From positions 1,612,001 to 1,676,000 of the forward strand of contig CAVVUF010000001.1 in assembly GCA_963751425.1 (NCBI GenBank): a stretch of DNA of 64,000 nt, in the 5' to 3' direction. This document shows, piece by piece, positions 34,151-42,345 of the stretch (position 1 is the stretch's first letter; the number at the start of each line of letters is the position of its first letter). Made by a program: the position numbers and the translations under genes. Below the pieces are notes generated by a model. That model did no database searches. It saw only the letters and a list, made by a program, of their open reading frames with translations, and was not told the origin of the DNA. Source of the DNA: CAVVUF01 sp963751425. GTDB lineage: Bacteria > Chloroflexota > Anaerolineae > Anaerolineales > UBA4823.

Positions 34151-34772
34151 TACCACTTCCTCCAACCATCTTCTCGCTATAATAAGTCGTAAGTTCCTCT
34201 CGCAGACGAAATCGAGCGCGCGATAAACGCGTTTTTACTGCGGTCTCGCTCAAGCCCAAAACCTCCGCTGTCTGCATCGTGGATAATTCCTCTATATCTC
34301 TCAACACGAATACCGTCCTTAGCCCAGCCGGCAGTTTTTCGATGGCCTGGTCAACTCTCTTTCTTGCTTCACCTGACATCAGCTCCCGTTCTGGCATACA
34401 ACACCAATCTACAATTTGTAGCGGTTCTTGTTCTTCTGAATCTGCATCTCCAGGTTCTTCGATAGAGATCATCTCAGGATGTTTACGGCGCAAATGCATT
34501 AATGCCTCATTGACTGCAATCCTATACAACCAGGTGGAAAGGCTTGCCCGTCCATCGAAGTTCTTGATACCGCGAAATGCTTTCAGGTATGTCTCTTGAA
34601 GCATATCCTCTGCATCTTGAGGGTTTCCAAGCATTTTTAAACCCAACCGATACAATTTTCCAGAATATAATTCAACCAGGCGAGAAAATTCACTCCGGTC
34701 TCCATTTCGGAGAGCCTCTAATGAAATATCGTCATTTACGATCATGCTTTTTTCAATAGGTTGATCTATCAT
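34137..34772 (-). CDS. ECF sigma factor
   Basis: Region 2 (FSRLVELYSGKLYRLGLKML, DAEDMLQETYLKAFRGI) and region 4 (LPAGLRTVFVLRDIEELSTM, with the helix-turn-helix MQTAEVLGLSETAVKTRLSR) are complete in 211 residues. It directs RNA polymerase to a stress regulon. The zinc anti-sigma gene overlaps its end. It may drive the same-strand genes that follow, including the redox operon, but I could not find matching promoter pairs with confidence. Confidence 0.93.
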   Translation of the reverse strand: MIDQPIEKSMIVNDDISLEALRNGDRSEFSRLVELYSGKLYRLGLKMLGNPQDAEDMLQETYLKAFRGIKNFDGRASLSTWLYRIAVNEALMHLRRKHPEMISIEEPGDADSEEQEPLQIVDWCCMPERELMSGEARKRVDQAIEKLPAGLRTVFVLRDIEELSTMQTAEVLGLSETAVKTRLSRARFRLREELTTYYSEKMVGGSGNEAR

Positions 34773-34895
34773 TAAGATGCATTCCTCGAGAAAAGGTTAC
34801 AACGGATCGGATCAGCATATCGCCTGATCAAGTTTAGCTAATTTATCCAAGAACAAAGTATAACTGATAAAATCATATCACATAGGATTTCAAAT

Positions 34896-36011
34896 TTGGA
34901 CTCTTTAGATCATTTCTTCTTCCCAAACGGTATCGTCCTGATCGGTGCATCGCAAGATCCAGCGAAACTTGGCTACATCCTTGCTCACAACCTCACAAAC
35001 GTTGGTTACACAGGCGCCGTTCATTTTGTCAACCCTAAAGGCGGAGTGCTATTTGGTAGACAAATCTACCCCAAGATAGGGGAGATTCCCGATCCTGTAG
35101 ATTTAGCGGTAATCCTTCTCCCCGCCTCAGCAGTCCCAGGCAGCCTGCGAGAATGCGGCGAACGCGGCATACCAGCTGCCATCATCTCTTCAGGAGGCTT
35201 CCGAGAAACAGGCGCCGATGGAGAAAAATTAGAAGCGGCCTGTCTGGCAATTGCCAGGGAATTTGGAATGCGCCTGGTCGGACCCAATTGCGTTGGCCTT
35301 ATCGGCACGCACCAGCCGTTGAACACAACTTTCTTGCCTCATGCACATCTTCCCCCTGGTGAAATTGCCTTTATCTCGCAATCCGGAGCCATCTGTGACA
35401 TTGCCATCGATTGGGCAGTAAGCCAGGGTTTTGGCTTATCCTGGTTGGTCAGCCTGGGCAATCAAGCTGATGTCAGCGAAAGTGATATTATTGCTCCCGT
35501 CGCTGCTGATCCATACACTCGCGTTCTGGCCATGTATCTTGAAGGAGTTCGTGATGGAAGTCAGTTTGTCAACCAGGCTTCGCGAGCCGCGCAGCAAAAA
35601 CCTGTTTTGGTTCTTAAGGTAGGAAAGTCTTCCGGTGGCCAGCGGGCAGCCACCTCGCATACCGGCGCCCTCGTCGGGCAAGACAATGCTTACGAGGCAG
35701 CTTTTCGAAAAGCCGGGGTGATACGCGCCGGAACCACGGAGGAGCTCTTTGACTGGGCAAGAGCCCTGGCCTGGTGCCCTCCCATCCATGGCGCTACGAT
35801 TGCCATCCTGACCAATGCAGGGGGCCTGGGGGTCATCGCTTCCGATTCCGTTGAAGGTTATGGACTGAAACTGGCTGACCTGGCACTCGAAACCCAATCT
35901 GGGCTGCGCCTCATCCTGCCCTCCCGCGGCGAGCGTCAGCAATCCGGTGGATATGTTAGGCTCAGCAACCCCAGAACAGTATGCTGGCTGCCTGAAGCTT
36001 CTGTTAGATGA
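34896..36011 (+). CDS. Acyl-CoA synthetase (ADP-forming), CoA-binding and ligase part, fragment
   Basis: TTG start. The fragment has the CoA-binding Rossmann domain (NGIVLIGASQDPAKLGYILA) and the succinyl-CoA-ligase-like domain with the phospho-His region (SQSGAICDIAIDWA; SHTGALVGQDNAYEAAFRKA). The frame breaks near 35927-35931 by one extra base; the true continuation is ASVSNPVDMLGSATPEQY in the next frame. The intact gene runs 34896-37020, about 708 residues, normal for this enzyme. It makes ATP from acetyl-CoA or another acyl-CoA, typical of fermenting anaerobes. Confidence 0.88.
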   Translation: MDSLDHFFFPNGIVLIGASQDPAKLGYILAHNLTNVGYTGAVHFVNPKGGVLFGRQIYPKIGEIPDPVDLAVILLPASAVPGSLRECGERGIPAAIISSGGFRETGADGEKLEAACLAIAREFGMRLVGPNCVGLIGTHQPLNTTFLPHAHLPPGEIAFISQSGAICDIAIDWAVSQGFGLSWLVSLGNQADVSESDIIAPVAADPYTRVLAMYLEGVRDGSQFVNQASRAAQQKPVLVLKVGKSSGGQRAATSHTGALVGQDNAYEAAFRKAGVIRAGTTEELFDWARALAWCPPIHGATIAILTNAGGLGVIASDSVEGYGLKLADLALETQSGLRLILPSRGERQQSGGYVRLSNPRTVCWLPEASVR

Positions 36012-37020
36012 CCCGGGCGTAAATGCAATTTTGATCATCATCCCCCCACCCCCTGTGGGCACTGCCAAAACAATCGTCCAGGCAATGCTCCCAACCCTGA
36101 GAAAAGCTCAAAAGCCAGCTGTCGTTGCCCTGATTGGCGATCGTTCGATACGACCAGCGGTAAAACCTCTTCATAAAGCCCATATCCCCGTATACCACCA
36201 CCCCGAAAAGGCCGTCTCTGCCCTCTCTGCCCTGGTTAAATATGCCCAAATCCGGGAACGTGTGTCGCAGAAAACCACTTGCTTCGCTGACATGAACCGC
36301 GGTAAAGTGCAGGAAATTTTGTCTGTTTTTTCGATAGACCATAATAAATCGAAAACTTGGCTACCTCAAAATGTTCTTGAAGAGATCCTCGCCGCGTATG
36401 GAATTCCAATCCCGCCATCAAGCATTGCATCCTCTTCCCAGGAAGCAGTCGAGATAGCAGAACGATTCGGCCTGTCGCATTCAGCGTGGGGAATGGCTCT
36501 CAAAGTGGTATCACCCGATATTCTCCATAAATCAGATATTGGCGGAGTGTTGCTGAACCTGAAAGATTCCTCATCGATCGCAAAAGGCTTTGAGAAGATC
36601 ATCAACAATGCTCGTTCAGTTTTTCCGCACGCCCTTATTCAGGGTGTTCTCGTCCAACCGGTTATCCCCCCAGGGCAAGAAGTGATTCTGGGGGCGGTCC
36701 AAGATGCACAGTTTGGTCCTCTCGTTATGTTTGGCTCAGGGGGAGTAGAGGTGGAAGGACTGAAGGATATCTCCTTTGCCCTGGCTCCTCTGGACCAAAG
36801 AGATATCGAATATCTCCTTCAAAGCACCTGGGCTGGTCGCAAGTTATCTGGTTATCGCAGTTTGCCCCCCGCAGACAGTTCAGGCGTCATTGAAATCTTA
36901 ACCAGGCTGGGTCATCTGGTTTCAGACTTTCCCGAAATAAAAGAAATTGAGATCAATCCCCTGCGTGTTTTAGGAGAAGGACAGGGTGTTTATGCCCTGG
37001 ATGCCCGCGCCAGGATCTAG
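35947..37020 (+). CDS. Acyl-CoA synthetase (ADP-forming), C-terminal ATP-grasp fragment
   Basis: Continues the gene at 34896. After the end of the ligase domain comes an ATP-grasp domain: ILAAYGIPIPPSSIASSSQE, MALKVVSPDILHKSDIGGVL, and FGPLVMFGSGGVEVEGLKDI, then EIEINPLRVLG. These match the beta part of ADP-forming acyl-CoA synthetases. The Met at 35947 is internal. Confidence 0.88.
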   Translation: MDMLGSATPEQYAGCLKLLLDDPGVNAILIIIPPPPVGTAKTIVQAMLPTLRKAQKPAVVALIGDRSIRPAVKPLHKAHIPVYHHPEKAVSALSALVKYAQIRERVSQKTTCFADMNRGKVQEILSVFSIDHNKSKTWLPQNVLEEILAAYGIPIPPSSIASSSQEAVEIAERFGLSHSAWGMALKVVSPDILHKSDIGGVLLNLKDSSSIAKGFEKIINNARSVFPHALIQGVLVQPVIPPGQEVILGAVQDAQFGPLVMFGSGGVEVEGLKDISFALAPLDQRDIEYLLQSTWAGRKLSGYRSLPPADSSGVIEILTRLGHLVSDFPEIKEIEINPLRVLGEGQGVYALDARARI

Positions 37021-37043
37021 AAATTCACTTCGTGCCCTCAAAT

Positions 37044-38162
37044 TCAGCACTGCTGGAAAACCTCTTCTGCAAGCGACCCTAACAATTGAAGTCCTTGCAT
37101 AATGGGTTGAAGATCCATACCCTCTTCGATGGTGTGCGCTCCACTTCCCTGGGTTAATCCCACGCAAATGGCAGGCAGTCCCCTGCTGATTGGAATATTC
37201 GCATCCGTTGACCCAATTCCTAATACAGGCGTGATTCCCAGCTTTTCGAGACATTGGATGGCCAGCTGAACAAGCGGGTGATCTTGGGGAAGTTCGCCAG
37301 CCGGTCTTAGACCGATAAGCGTTGCCTGTACACGAACGTAATCATCCCCACCTCGATTAGCATTCTTCACCAGGTTGTTTACCCGCTCCACCAAATCTGC
37401 AAGGCTCCTGGCACTCTCAGAACGCAGGTCCAGCTCCAGGTGAGCTTCGCCCGCAATCGTATTCACCGAAAAGCCTCCTTGGATAGTGCCAATATTCAAA
37501 GTAGAACGGGGCTTGACTGGCAGCTTGAGTCGGGCAATTTTTCCTGCCAGAAAAGCCAGCTCATGGATAGCCGAAGGTCGGCCGAAGTTAGCCCAGGAAT
37601 GCCCTCCGGCAGTTTCCGCCCGAATCCGGTAGCGTTGGACGCCCAAAGCCCGGTGATATATATTCCCCAAAGTAGTGCCTTCCACAATGATGTAAGCCGA
37701 AACATTTTCCCTAAAACGATTGACAACTGCTTCCATACCTCTCAAATTGCCCAGGCCTTCTTCACATACATTGGCTACCATCCAAATATCCCCCTCCGGG
37801 TTCCCTTTCACCCGCAGCAGTTCGGTCAGGCCAATTAATCCCGCCAAACCTAAAGAATTATCGCTGATGCCTGGTCCAAAAATCTGATCCTCTGTGCGGC
37901 GAATACTCAAGTCTGTTGTCTCTGGAAAAACGGTGTCCAGATGAGCAGTAAACACAGCTGGAGGACAGTTTCCGGTACCCTTTACACACGCATATATGTT
38001 TCCGATTGGATCGACCTCGACATCAGATAACCCTTTTTGGACAAACAGCTCTCGCAAAAAAACGCCTCTTTGTTTCTCTAGAAAAGTTGGGGAAGGTATC
38101 TGTTGTATTTTTATGGCCAGGTCGATCGTTTCACTCGTAATTTCAGCCAGGGTTTTGTACAA
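37044..38162 (-). CDS. M20-family metallopeptidase/deacylase
   Basis: All metal-binding motifs are visible: VFTAHLDTVFPE (His and Asp), GISDNSLGLAG (bridging Asp), VCEEGLGN (catalytic Glu pair), VEGTT, and GAHTIEEGMD near the end. The lid domain has the usual GGHSWANFG. At 372 residues it resembles tripeptide aminopeptidase and related hydrolases; the substrate is unclear. It converges with the acyl-CoA synthetase 24 bases away and is followed after ten bases by the PfkB gene upstream on the same strand. Confidence 0.92.
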   Translation of the reverse strand: MYKTLAEITSETIDLAIKIQQIPSPTFLEKQRGVFLRELFVQKGLSDVEVDPIGNIYACVKGTGNCPPAVFTAHLDTVFPETTDLSIRRTEDQIFGPGISDNSLGLAGLIGLTELLRVKGNPEGDIWMVANVCEEGLGNLRGMEAVVNRFRENVSAYIIVEGTTLGNIYHRALGVQRYRIRAETAGGHSWANFGRPSAIHELAFLAGKIARLKLPVKPRSTLNIGTIQGGFSVNTIAGEAHLELDLRSESARSLADLVERVNNLVKNANRGGDDYVRVQATLIGLRPAGELPQDHPLVQLAIQCLEKLGITPVLGIGSTDANIPISRGLPAICVGLTQGSGAHTIEEGMDLQPIMQGLQLLGSLAEEVFQQC

Positions 38163-38171
38163 GAGACCACC

Positions 38172-39194
38172 TCATACTTTCCGCACCATTTCACGTAGGG
38201 CTTCTAACCTTGCCAGGGGCAATCCTGGTAAGACCTCCAGGGCAAAGAACGGATCATTTCCCTCGACTACCAGCGCAGCTGAAATATTCCCATGCATCAC
38301 AGCCTCCAGCGGGTCATAAGTCTTGAGATATCCAGCCAAAAATCCCCCACAAAAAGCATCCCCAGCCCCATTCGGGTTCGATAAGCGCGCCGGATATGCA
38401 GGAATTTCCCAACGGGTGTGTGCGCTCGCGTCATATAATAGTTGCCCGCTTGCTCCCCGCTTAACAACAACAAATTCACAGCCATAAGCCGCCACTGCTG
38501 CCATCATCTCCCAAATATCGGTGCTGCGACCATGGAAAAGCTTGCGCAGCTCCTCTTCAGCTGGCAGAAATGCCGTCAACCCGGTAATTAATGCCGGAAT
38601 ATCGCCCCAAAAAATGGGTGTCATATACCCCGGAGACGGATCTAGCGTTACAGTAGTAAAACCCGCTTGCCTTAAAACCGCCGGAATTAAACTTTGGGTT
38701 AGATAATCGATTGGGCACAAGTGAGCATATTGTGCATCGAGATAATTTTCCGGGATATCCCCTTGCCGCAACGATGTCAGGCTAAGCTGTGTGCGACTAT
38801 CTGGAGATTCTTGGTTAGCCCGGTATCCTAATAGAGCTTTCGGAAATGGAACCCCCAAGCGGGCAAAGTGAGCTACCGGATCATCGTTTACACGCGTATA
38901 CCGGTCTCGATACACAAAAAATGAGCGCAAGTCTACTGCTTCTGGTATGACTCTTATCCCAGATATATCAATCCCATGACGTGCAATACGATCCAACCAT
39001 AGTTGTGGATAATCCTCGCCGACGCGCGCGACAATCCCTGGTGCTGGATCAGCTTCCCAGGTCAGATATCCAACCGCTGCATATAATGAATTTCCCCCAG
39101 GCACATCCAATACCATTTCGTTCTCTGGTATACAATAAAAATCCCGGCGCAGCTGACCGATGAAAATTGAGCGTAAAGTTGTTGATTCCGCCAT
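38172..39194 (-). CDS. PfkB-family sugar/nucleoside kinase
   Basis: The N-terminal family signature region reads DVPGGNSLYAAVGYLTW. The C-terminal motif with the catalytic Asp is NPNGAGDAFCGGFLAGYL. The protein phosphorylates a sugar, nucleoside or similar alcohol; the substrate cannot be assigned. At 340 residues it has normal length, intact frame and both substrate and ATP sites. It is packed between the M20 gene and the LysM/M23 cluster. Confidence 0.9.
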   Translation of the reverse strand: MAESTTLRSIFIGQLRRDFYCIPENEMVLDVPGGNSLYAAVGYLTWEADPAPGIVARVGEDYPQLWLDRIARHGIDISGIRVIPEAVDLRSFFVYRDRYTRVNDDPVAHFARLGVPFPKALLGYRANQESPDSRTQLSLTSLRQGDIPENYLDAQYAHLCPIDYLTQSLIPAVLRQAGFTTVTLDPSPGYMTPIFWGDIPALITGLTAFLPAEEELRKLFHGRSTDIWEMMAAVAAYGCEFVVVKRGASGQLLYDASAHTRWEIPAYPARLSNPNGAGDAFCGGFLAGYLKTYDPLEAVMHGNISAALVVEGNDPFFALEVLPGLPLARLEALREMVRKV

Positions 39195-39198
39195 AAAA

Positions 39199-39417
39199 TT
39201 ATTTACTTACAGACTCTAACTGGCTGTTCTTGTCAGAACACGTACAAGCGGTAATTACTCGAGTATTTCGCTTCAGTGTTCCCAGGTAAGGGGCTGCTCC
39301 GGCATGTGCGATCCATCCTTCAAGATTGAATGCCAAAACTCCAGAAGCAGGGATCCATTCCCCATTATATCTGCCGCGCAATATGGATGTGTGTACCAGT
39401 TGCGCGCCCACCTTCAC
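39199..39417 (-). CDS. LysM/M23 lipoprotein A, C-terminal fragment
   Basis: The real part starts at RYNGEWIPASGVLAFNLEGW and continues to AAPYLGTLKRN and a stop at 39199. The same block ends the two paralogues at 42346 and 43967 (RYNGEW/KYNGEW, then a Gly-Trp and PYLGT or EYDGT). It joins the gene at 39365-40684 after removing one base near 39371-39376. The upstream Met is a frame artefact. Confidence 0.75.
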   Translation of the reverse strand: MKVGAQLVHTSILRGRYNGEWIPASGVLAFNLEGWIAHAGAAPYLGTLKRNTRVITACTCSDKNSQLESVSK

Positions 39418-40684
39418 ACGAAGGATGGCCGATTGGATCCCCCTTTTTCAATACCGCTCCTTTTGACACCTGCCCTTCCGCGCCTACATGAAAATAATAA
39501 ATTGTCCAACCAGTCCGCTCATCACCATCACCATCCAGATCCAAAATTACCAAAGCCGGTTCTGAACGCGCCACAACCCCCTCAGCCATCGCTGTAGCCC
39601 ATACTTCCGTGGACACACATCCACTGCGCTCAAGACCCGGAGCAAAATCTAGCGCAGAGAGTGGTACATCATCTCCCCAGGCTGTATGCGGACCACCTGT
39701 ATAAGCCCAGGTTAACCCGGGAGCAAATGGTAAAGTGAGTGCAGGTTGTTCCAAGCTGCCCGGAATATGGGCTTGGTTTATTTCCCAGGGATTCCCGAAC
39801 AAATTCTGATAGGTTTTTGCCAATCCATCCGCGCTGATGGCCAATTGATAATTCTCGCCGTCCAATATGCGTGAGTAATAATACTGCAATGCCACGCTAG
39901 CCGCATTTTGCCAGGGGTCAGGTCTTTCTACCTTCCCGTCCAGATGCTCAATCAAGCGCAGGTCCCCTATTCTCCAACCATAATACCCATTATTCAACGT
40001 GTTAGCTGCCCAAACAAGCTGCATGTACAATCCTTTGTTTTGCCAATTTTCATACCCAAGGATATATTCATCAACGTTGACAGGGGTTTGCAGAACGGTC
40101 AAAGCCTGAGATTTGTATTCCAGGAGAGCTAAAAGTAGGCGCGGGCTGACGCTGAAATTTTGAGCCACTAAATCAACAATTTGAGCACCGCTGCGGGTTT
40201 CATCGGAAGCATATCCCGTATATTGATTCAACCATCCTGCATAATTGGATACGAACTCCTCAGTGTTAAACCTAACTTGTGCTGGGCCATTAATAAATAA
40301 ACTGTCTGGGATAATCTGATAGGCTGATCCCCAGAAAGGCATATAATAAATAGGGATCTTCATCGGCATCCCAGCAGGCAAGGTGGTTGCCGTGGCTGGG
40401 ATAAACGAATTAGCCTTTAAGATTTCATCAACGGTCGTGTTGAAATGGGCAGCCAGAGCAGGCAGGTTATCTCCTGACTGAGCTTGGTAGTCGACCAGTT
40501 CGCCAGGTTCATACATTGGACGGCTGGAGGTGGGCATCGCTTGGTCAGTGCTCGGCTGTGTTTCCACGCTCACTGGGTTTTCTATGAGCGCGGGGTTATC
40601 AACCACATCCATATTTTGCGGTTGGCAGGCGGCCAGGATAATAAATAAGAGTGTCAACCCTGCATATACACGCGAGATTTTCAT
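39365..40684 (-). CDS. LysM/M23 lipoprotein A, main part
   Basis: Lipoprotein signal (LFIILAACQPQ), one LysM (VDYQAQSGDNLPALAAHFNT), an alpha-helical lysozyme-like domain (SVSPRLLLALLEYKSQAL, LVWAANTLNNGYYGW) and an M23-type domain (GGPHTAWGDDVPLSALDFAP; then GHPSCEGGRATGTHIHIAR). The last in-frame codons are wrong; the gene runs to 39199 after a one-base fix. Paralogous to 42346-43944 and 43967-45613, with the same order of domains. Probably a peptidoglycan hydrolase outside the cell. Whether it is active on both bonds is unknown. Confidence 0.82.
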   Translation of the reverse strand: MKISRVYAGLTLLFIILAACQPQNMDVVDNPALIENPVSVETQPSTDQAMPTSSRPMYEPGELVDYQAQSGDNLPALAAHFNTTVDEILKANSFIPATATTLPAGMPMKIPIYYMPFWGSAYQIIPDSLFINGPAQVRFNTEEFVSNYAGWLNQYTGYASDETRSGAQIVDLVAQNFSVSPRLLLALLEYKSQALTVLQTPVNVDEYILGYENWQNKGLYMQLVWAANTLNNGYYGWRIGDLRLIEHLDGKVERPDPWQNAASVALQYYYSRILDGENYQLAISADGLAKTYQNLFGNPWEINQAHIPGSLEQPALTLPFAPGLTWAYTGGPHTAWGDDVPLSALDFAPGLERSGCVSTEVWATAMAEGVVARSEPALVILDLDGDGDERTGWTIYYFHVGAEGQVSKGAVLKKGDPIGHPSCEGGRATGTHIHIARQI

Positions 40685-40690
40685 TTTTAA

Positions 40691-41407
40691 CTACAAACCC
40701 TGCACATAATTCCAAAATGCCCCTGACATCTCTTCGATCGTCTTAACAAGGCTCTCGTAATTCGTCGTCTTTTCTCCCTGGAATCCGAAAGCTCCCAGGA
40801 TATATGTCTTCTTTCCTAAAGAGGTCGGGCATTCGATGATCGCCCAATCAGCCACCACCAGGAAATCATCCGTAATCGTTCCCCGCTTGTTATAAAATTG
40901 ATATCCTTCAGGCAGCTTCTTTCTGATGACCCCCCAACGTGTGTCATCTCCAGGCGAATAAACTTTCAAAGCATCTAGAATAAATCGACGCGCCTCTTCT
41001 GAAAGGTAATTCCTATATAATCCCTCAAAGAGGATTGCCATATCATGCGCCGAGGCAATGCGTTTGATCACATCGATTGTGTCTGTGCCCCACTCAGTTA
41101 ACACCTTATTGAGGTCTTCTCTTGCCAGTTCTAGAGCTTTAAGAATACTTTCTGTTGCCTTTTCCTCCGAGACCACCAACATGGCTCTGAGAAGCTGTTC
41201 ATAAGATCTGCCATCAACGCCAAATTTTAGAGCCCCCTGTAAATTCTGAGGGTTTATCTTTGTAAGCCAATGGAAAAATAGCATAGCAATCGGTACTTTA
41301 ATGGTTGATGCAGGATGAACTGGCTCTTTGATTTCACGGGCATAAAGATTAGGCCTGGTAATTTCTCTGATCAATACATACCACTTGCCGCCATTTTTTG
41401 CAATCAC
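40691..41407 (-). CDS. Two-domain lipoprotein, C-terminal beta-lactamase-fold fragment
   Basis: This part has the serine beta-lactamase/PBP fold: S-x-x-K in HPASTIKVPIAMLFFHWL, SEE at the SDN position (MLVVSEEKATESIL), and KRG at the KTG position (YNKRGTITDDFLVVADWA). It joins the 41425-42000 frame after one base is removed near 41429-41435 (GLIKAIDDVIAKNGGKWYV is then continuous). The catalytic Ser and Lys are present, so it may bind or cut a beta-lactam-like or peptidoglycan peptide substrate. Confidence 0.7.
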   Translation of the reverse strand: MIAKNGGKWYVLIREITRPNLYAREIKEPVHPASTIKVPIAMLFFHWLTKINPQNLQGALKFGVDGRSYEQLLRAMLVVSEEKATESILKALELAREDLNKVLTEWGTDTIDVIKRIASAHDMAILFEGLYRNYLSEEARRFILDALKVYSPGDDTRWGVIRKKLPEGYQFYNKRGTITDDFLVVADWAIIECPTSLGKKTYILGAFGFQGEKTTNYESLVKTIEEMSGAFWNYVQGL

Positions 41408-41424
41408 ATCATCGATTGCCTTGA

Positions 41425-42000
41425 TTAATCCTCCTCATGAGGACCAACCTCAAGAACTGGTTTCGCAAATCGCCAGAGATCAAATCCTCCAAACCCAGTC
41501 AATCCATACCGGTAATTCTTTCGGTTCGTCCAATCATAAAATTTCCCCACTCCAGGTTGTGTTGGGTCATACAATACAACCTCCTGGATCACATAACCAT
41601 CTGGGGTATCAAAGTTCGTGACCGCATAAGCTCTCCCACCTTCGTCCACGCGCGACACAGTCAACATATGTTCAAAACTTCCTGGGTCGCCAGCATACAG
41701 ATAGATGAAATCGCCCGCTTTGAAGGGAAAGGCTTGAAAATCGAATTCCGCCGTTGAAATTCTATTCTGATACCACATGAACTCATCCCGGGGAAAGGTG
41801 CGCTCCAAGATTTTCACGTTCATACGGTCGCGAGGATTCAACAGCCAGAAGTCATGCAGATCGACATACCTGCTGATCAGCCCAGCTTCGCGTAAAATCG
41901 CCACAGCCAATGGACCGCAAACGCTTGCAGGATGCCCATCGTTTTTCAAATACCCCAGGGAGCGCGCCACCTGAATAGCATCTTTCTCCGTGCCAGCCAC
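41425..42000 (-). CDS. Two-domain lipoprotein, middle cysteine-peptidase-like fragment
   Basis: The fragment looks like a papain-fold or C39-like domain: Cys in ASVCGPLAVAILREAG, His in SFEHMLTVSRVD, and acidic/Asn residues in AVTNFDTPDGYVI. The protein backbone upstream continues to 42337 through a frameshift near 42141-42147. Activity is not proven; the Cys-Gly-Pro and His pair is the reason for the call. Confidence 0.6.
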   Translation of the reverse strand: MAGTEKDAIQVARSLGYLKNDGHPASVCGPLAVAILREAGLISRYVDLHDFWLLNPRDRMNVKILERTFPRDEFMWYQNRISTAEFDFQAFPFKAGDFIYLYAGDPGSFEHMLTVSRVDEGGRAYAVTNFDTPDGYVIQEVVLYDPTQPGVGKFYDWTNRKNYRYGLTGFGGFDLWRFAKPVLEVGPHEED

Positions 42001-42076
42001 AAATTTTAGAGCTGCTTCTCTCAGGCGCTGCTCTTGCCCGGCTGTTAAAACCTCTCCATCTGATTTCAGGATATTC

Positions 42077-42337
42077 TCAACAATGGGCGTAGCTGTGATT
42101 GTCGCCGTAGGGGTCGGTGTAAGCGTGGGCGAAGGTCGCGTTTGAATAGACCACTTCCGTCTGCGTCACAGTCGGTAGGGTTGTCGCTGTGATCGTTTGC
42201 TCTTCCGTGGCAGTTGGTAACCCTGCAGGTGCTGTCGCTTCCTCAATTTCTGAGGTACAAGCCGCCAGGAAACCTCCAGCCACAGCCAGACCACCCAGTT
42301 TTAAGAAGTTTTTTCTTGATAGGCTAGCTTTTCTCAT
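42077..42337 (-). CDS. Two-domain lipoprotein, N-terminal fragment
   Basis: Signal sequence with Ser-Arg-Lys (SLSRKNFLKLGGLAVAGG) and lipobox FLAACTSE, then a Thr/Pro linker. After one base is removed near 42141-42147 it reads TRPSPTLTPTPTATITATPI and NILKSDGEVL, leading into the peptidase-like part. The whole gene, 42337 down to 40691, would give about 548 residues. Confidence 0.65.
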   Translation of the reverse strand: MRKASLSRKNFLKLGGLAVAGGFLAACTSEIEEATAPAGLPTATEEQTITATTLPTVTQTEVVYSNATFAHAYTDPYGDNHSYAHC

Positions 42338-42345
42338 ATGCTACA

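Noticed and set aside
38370..38400. tRNA-like GGGTTCGATA on the plus strand
   Set aside because: No cloverleaf can be drawn and it lies inside the PfkB kinase gene.
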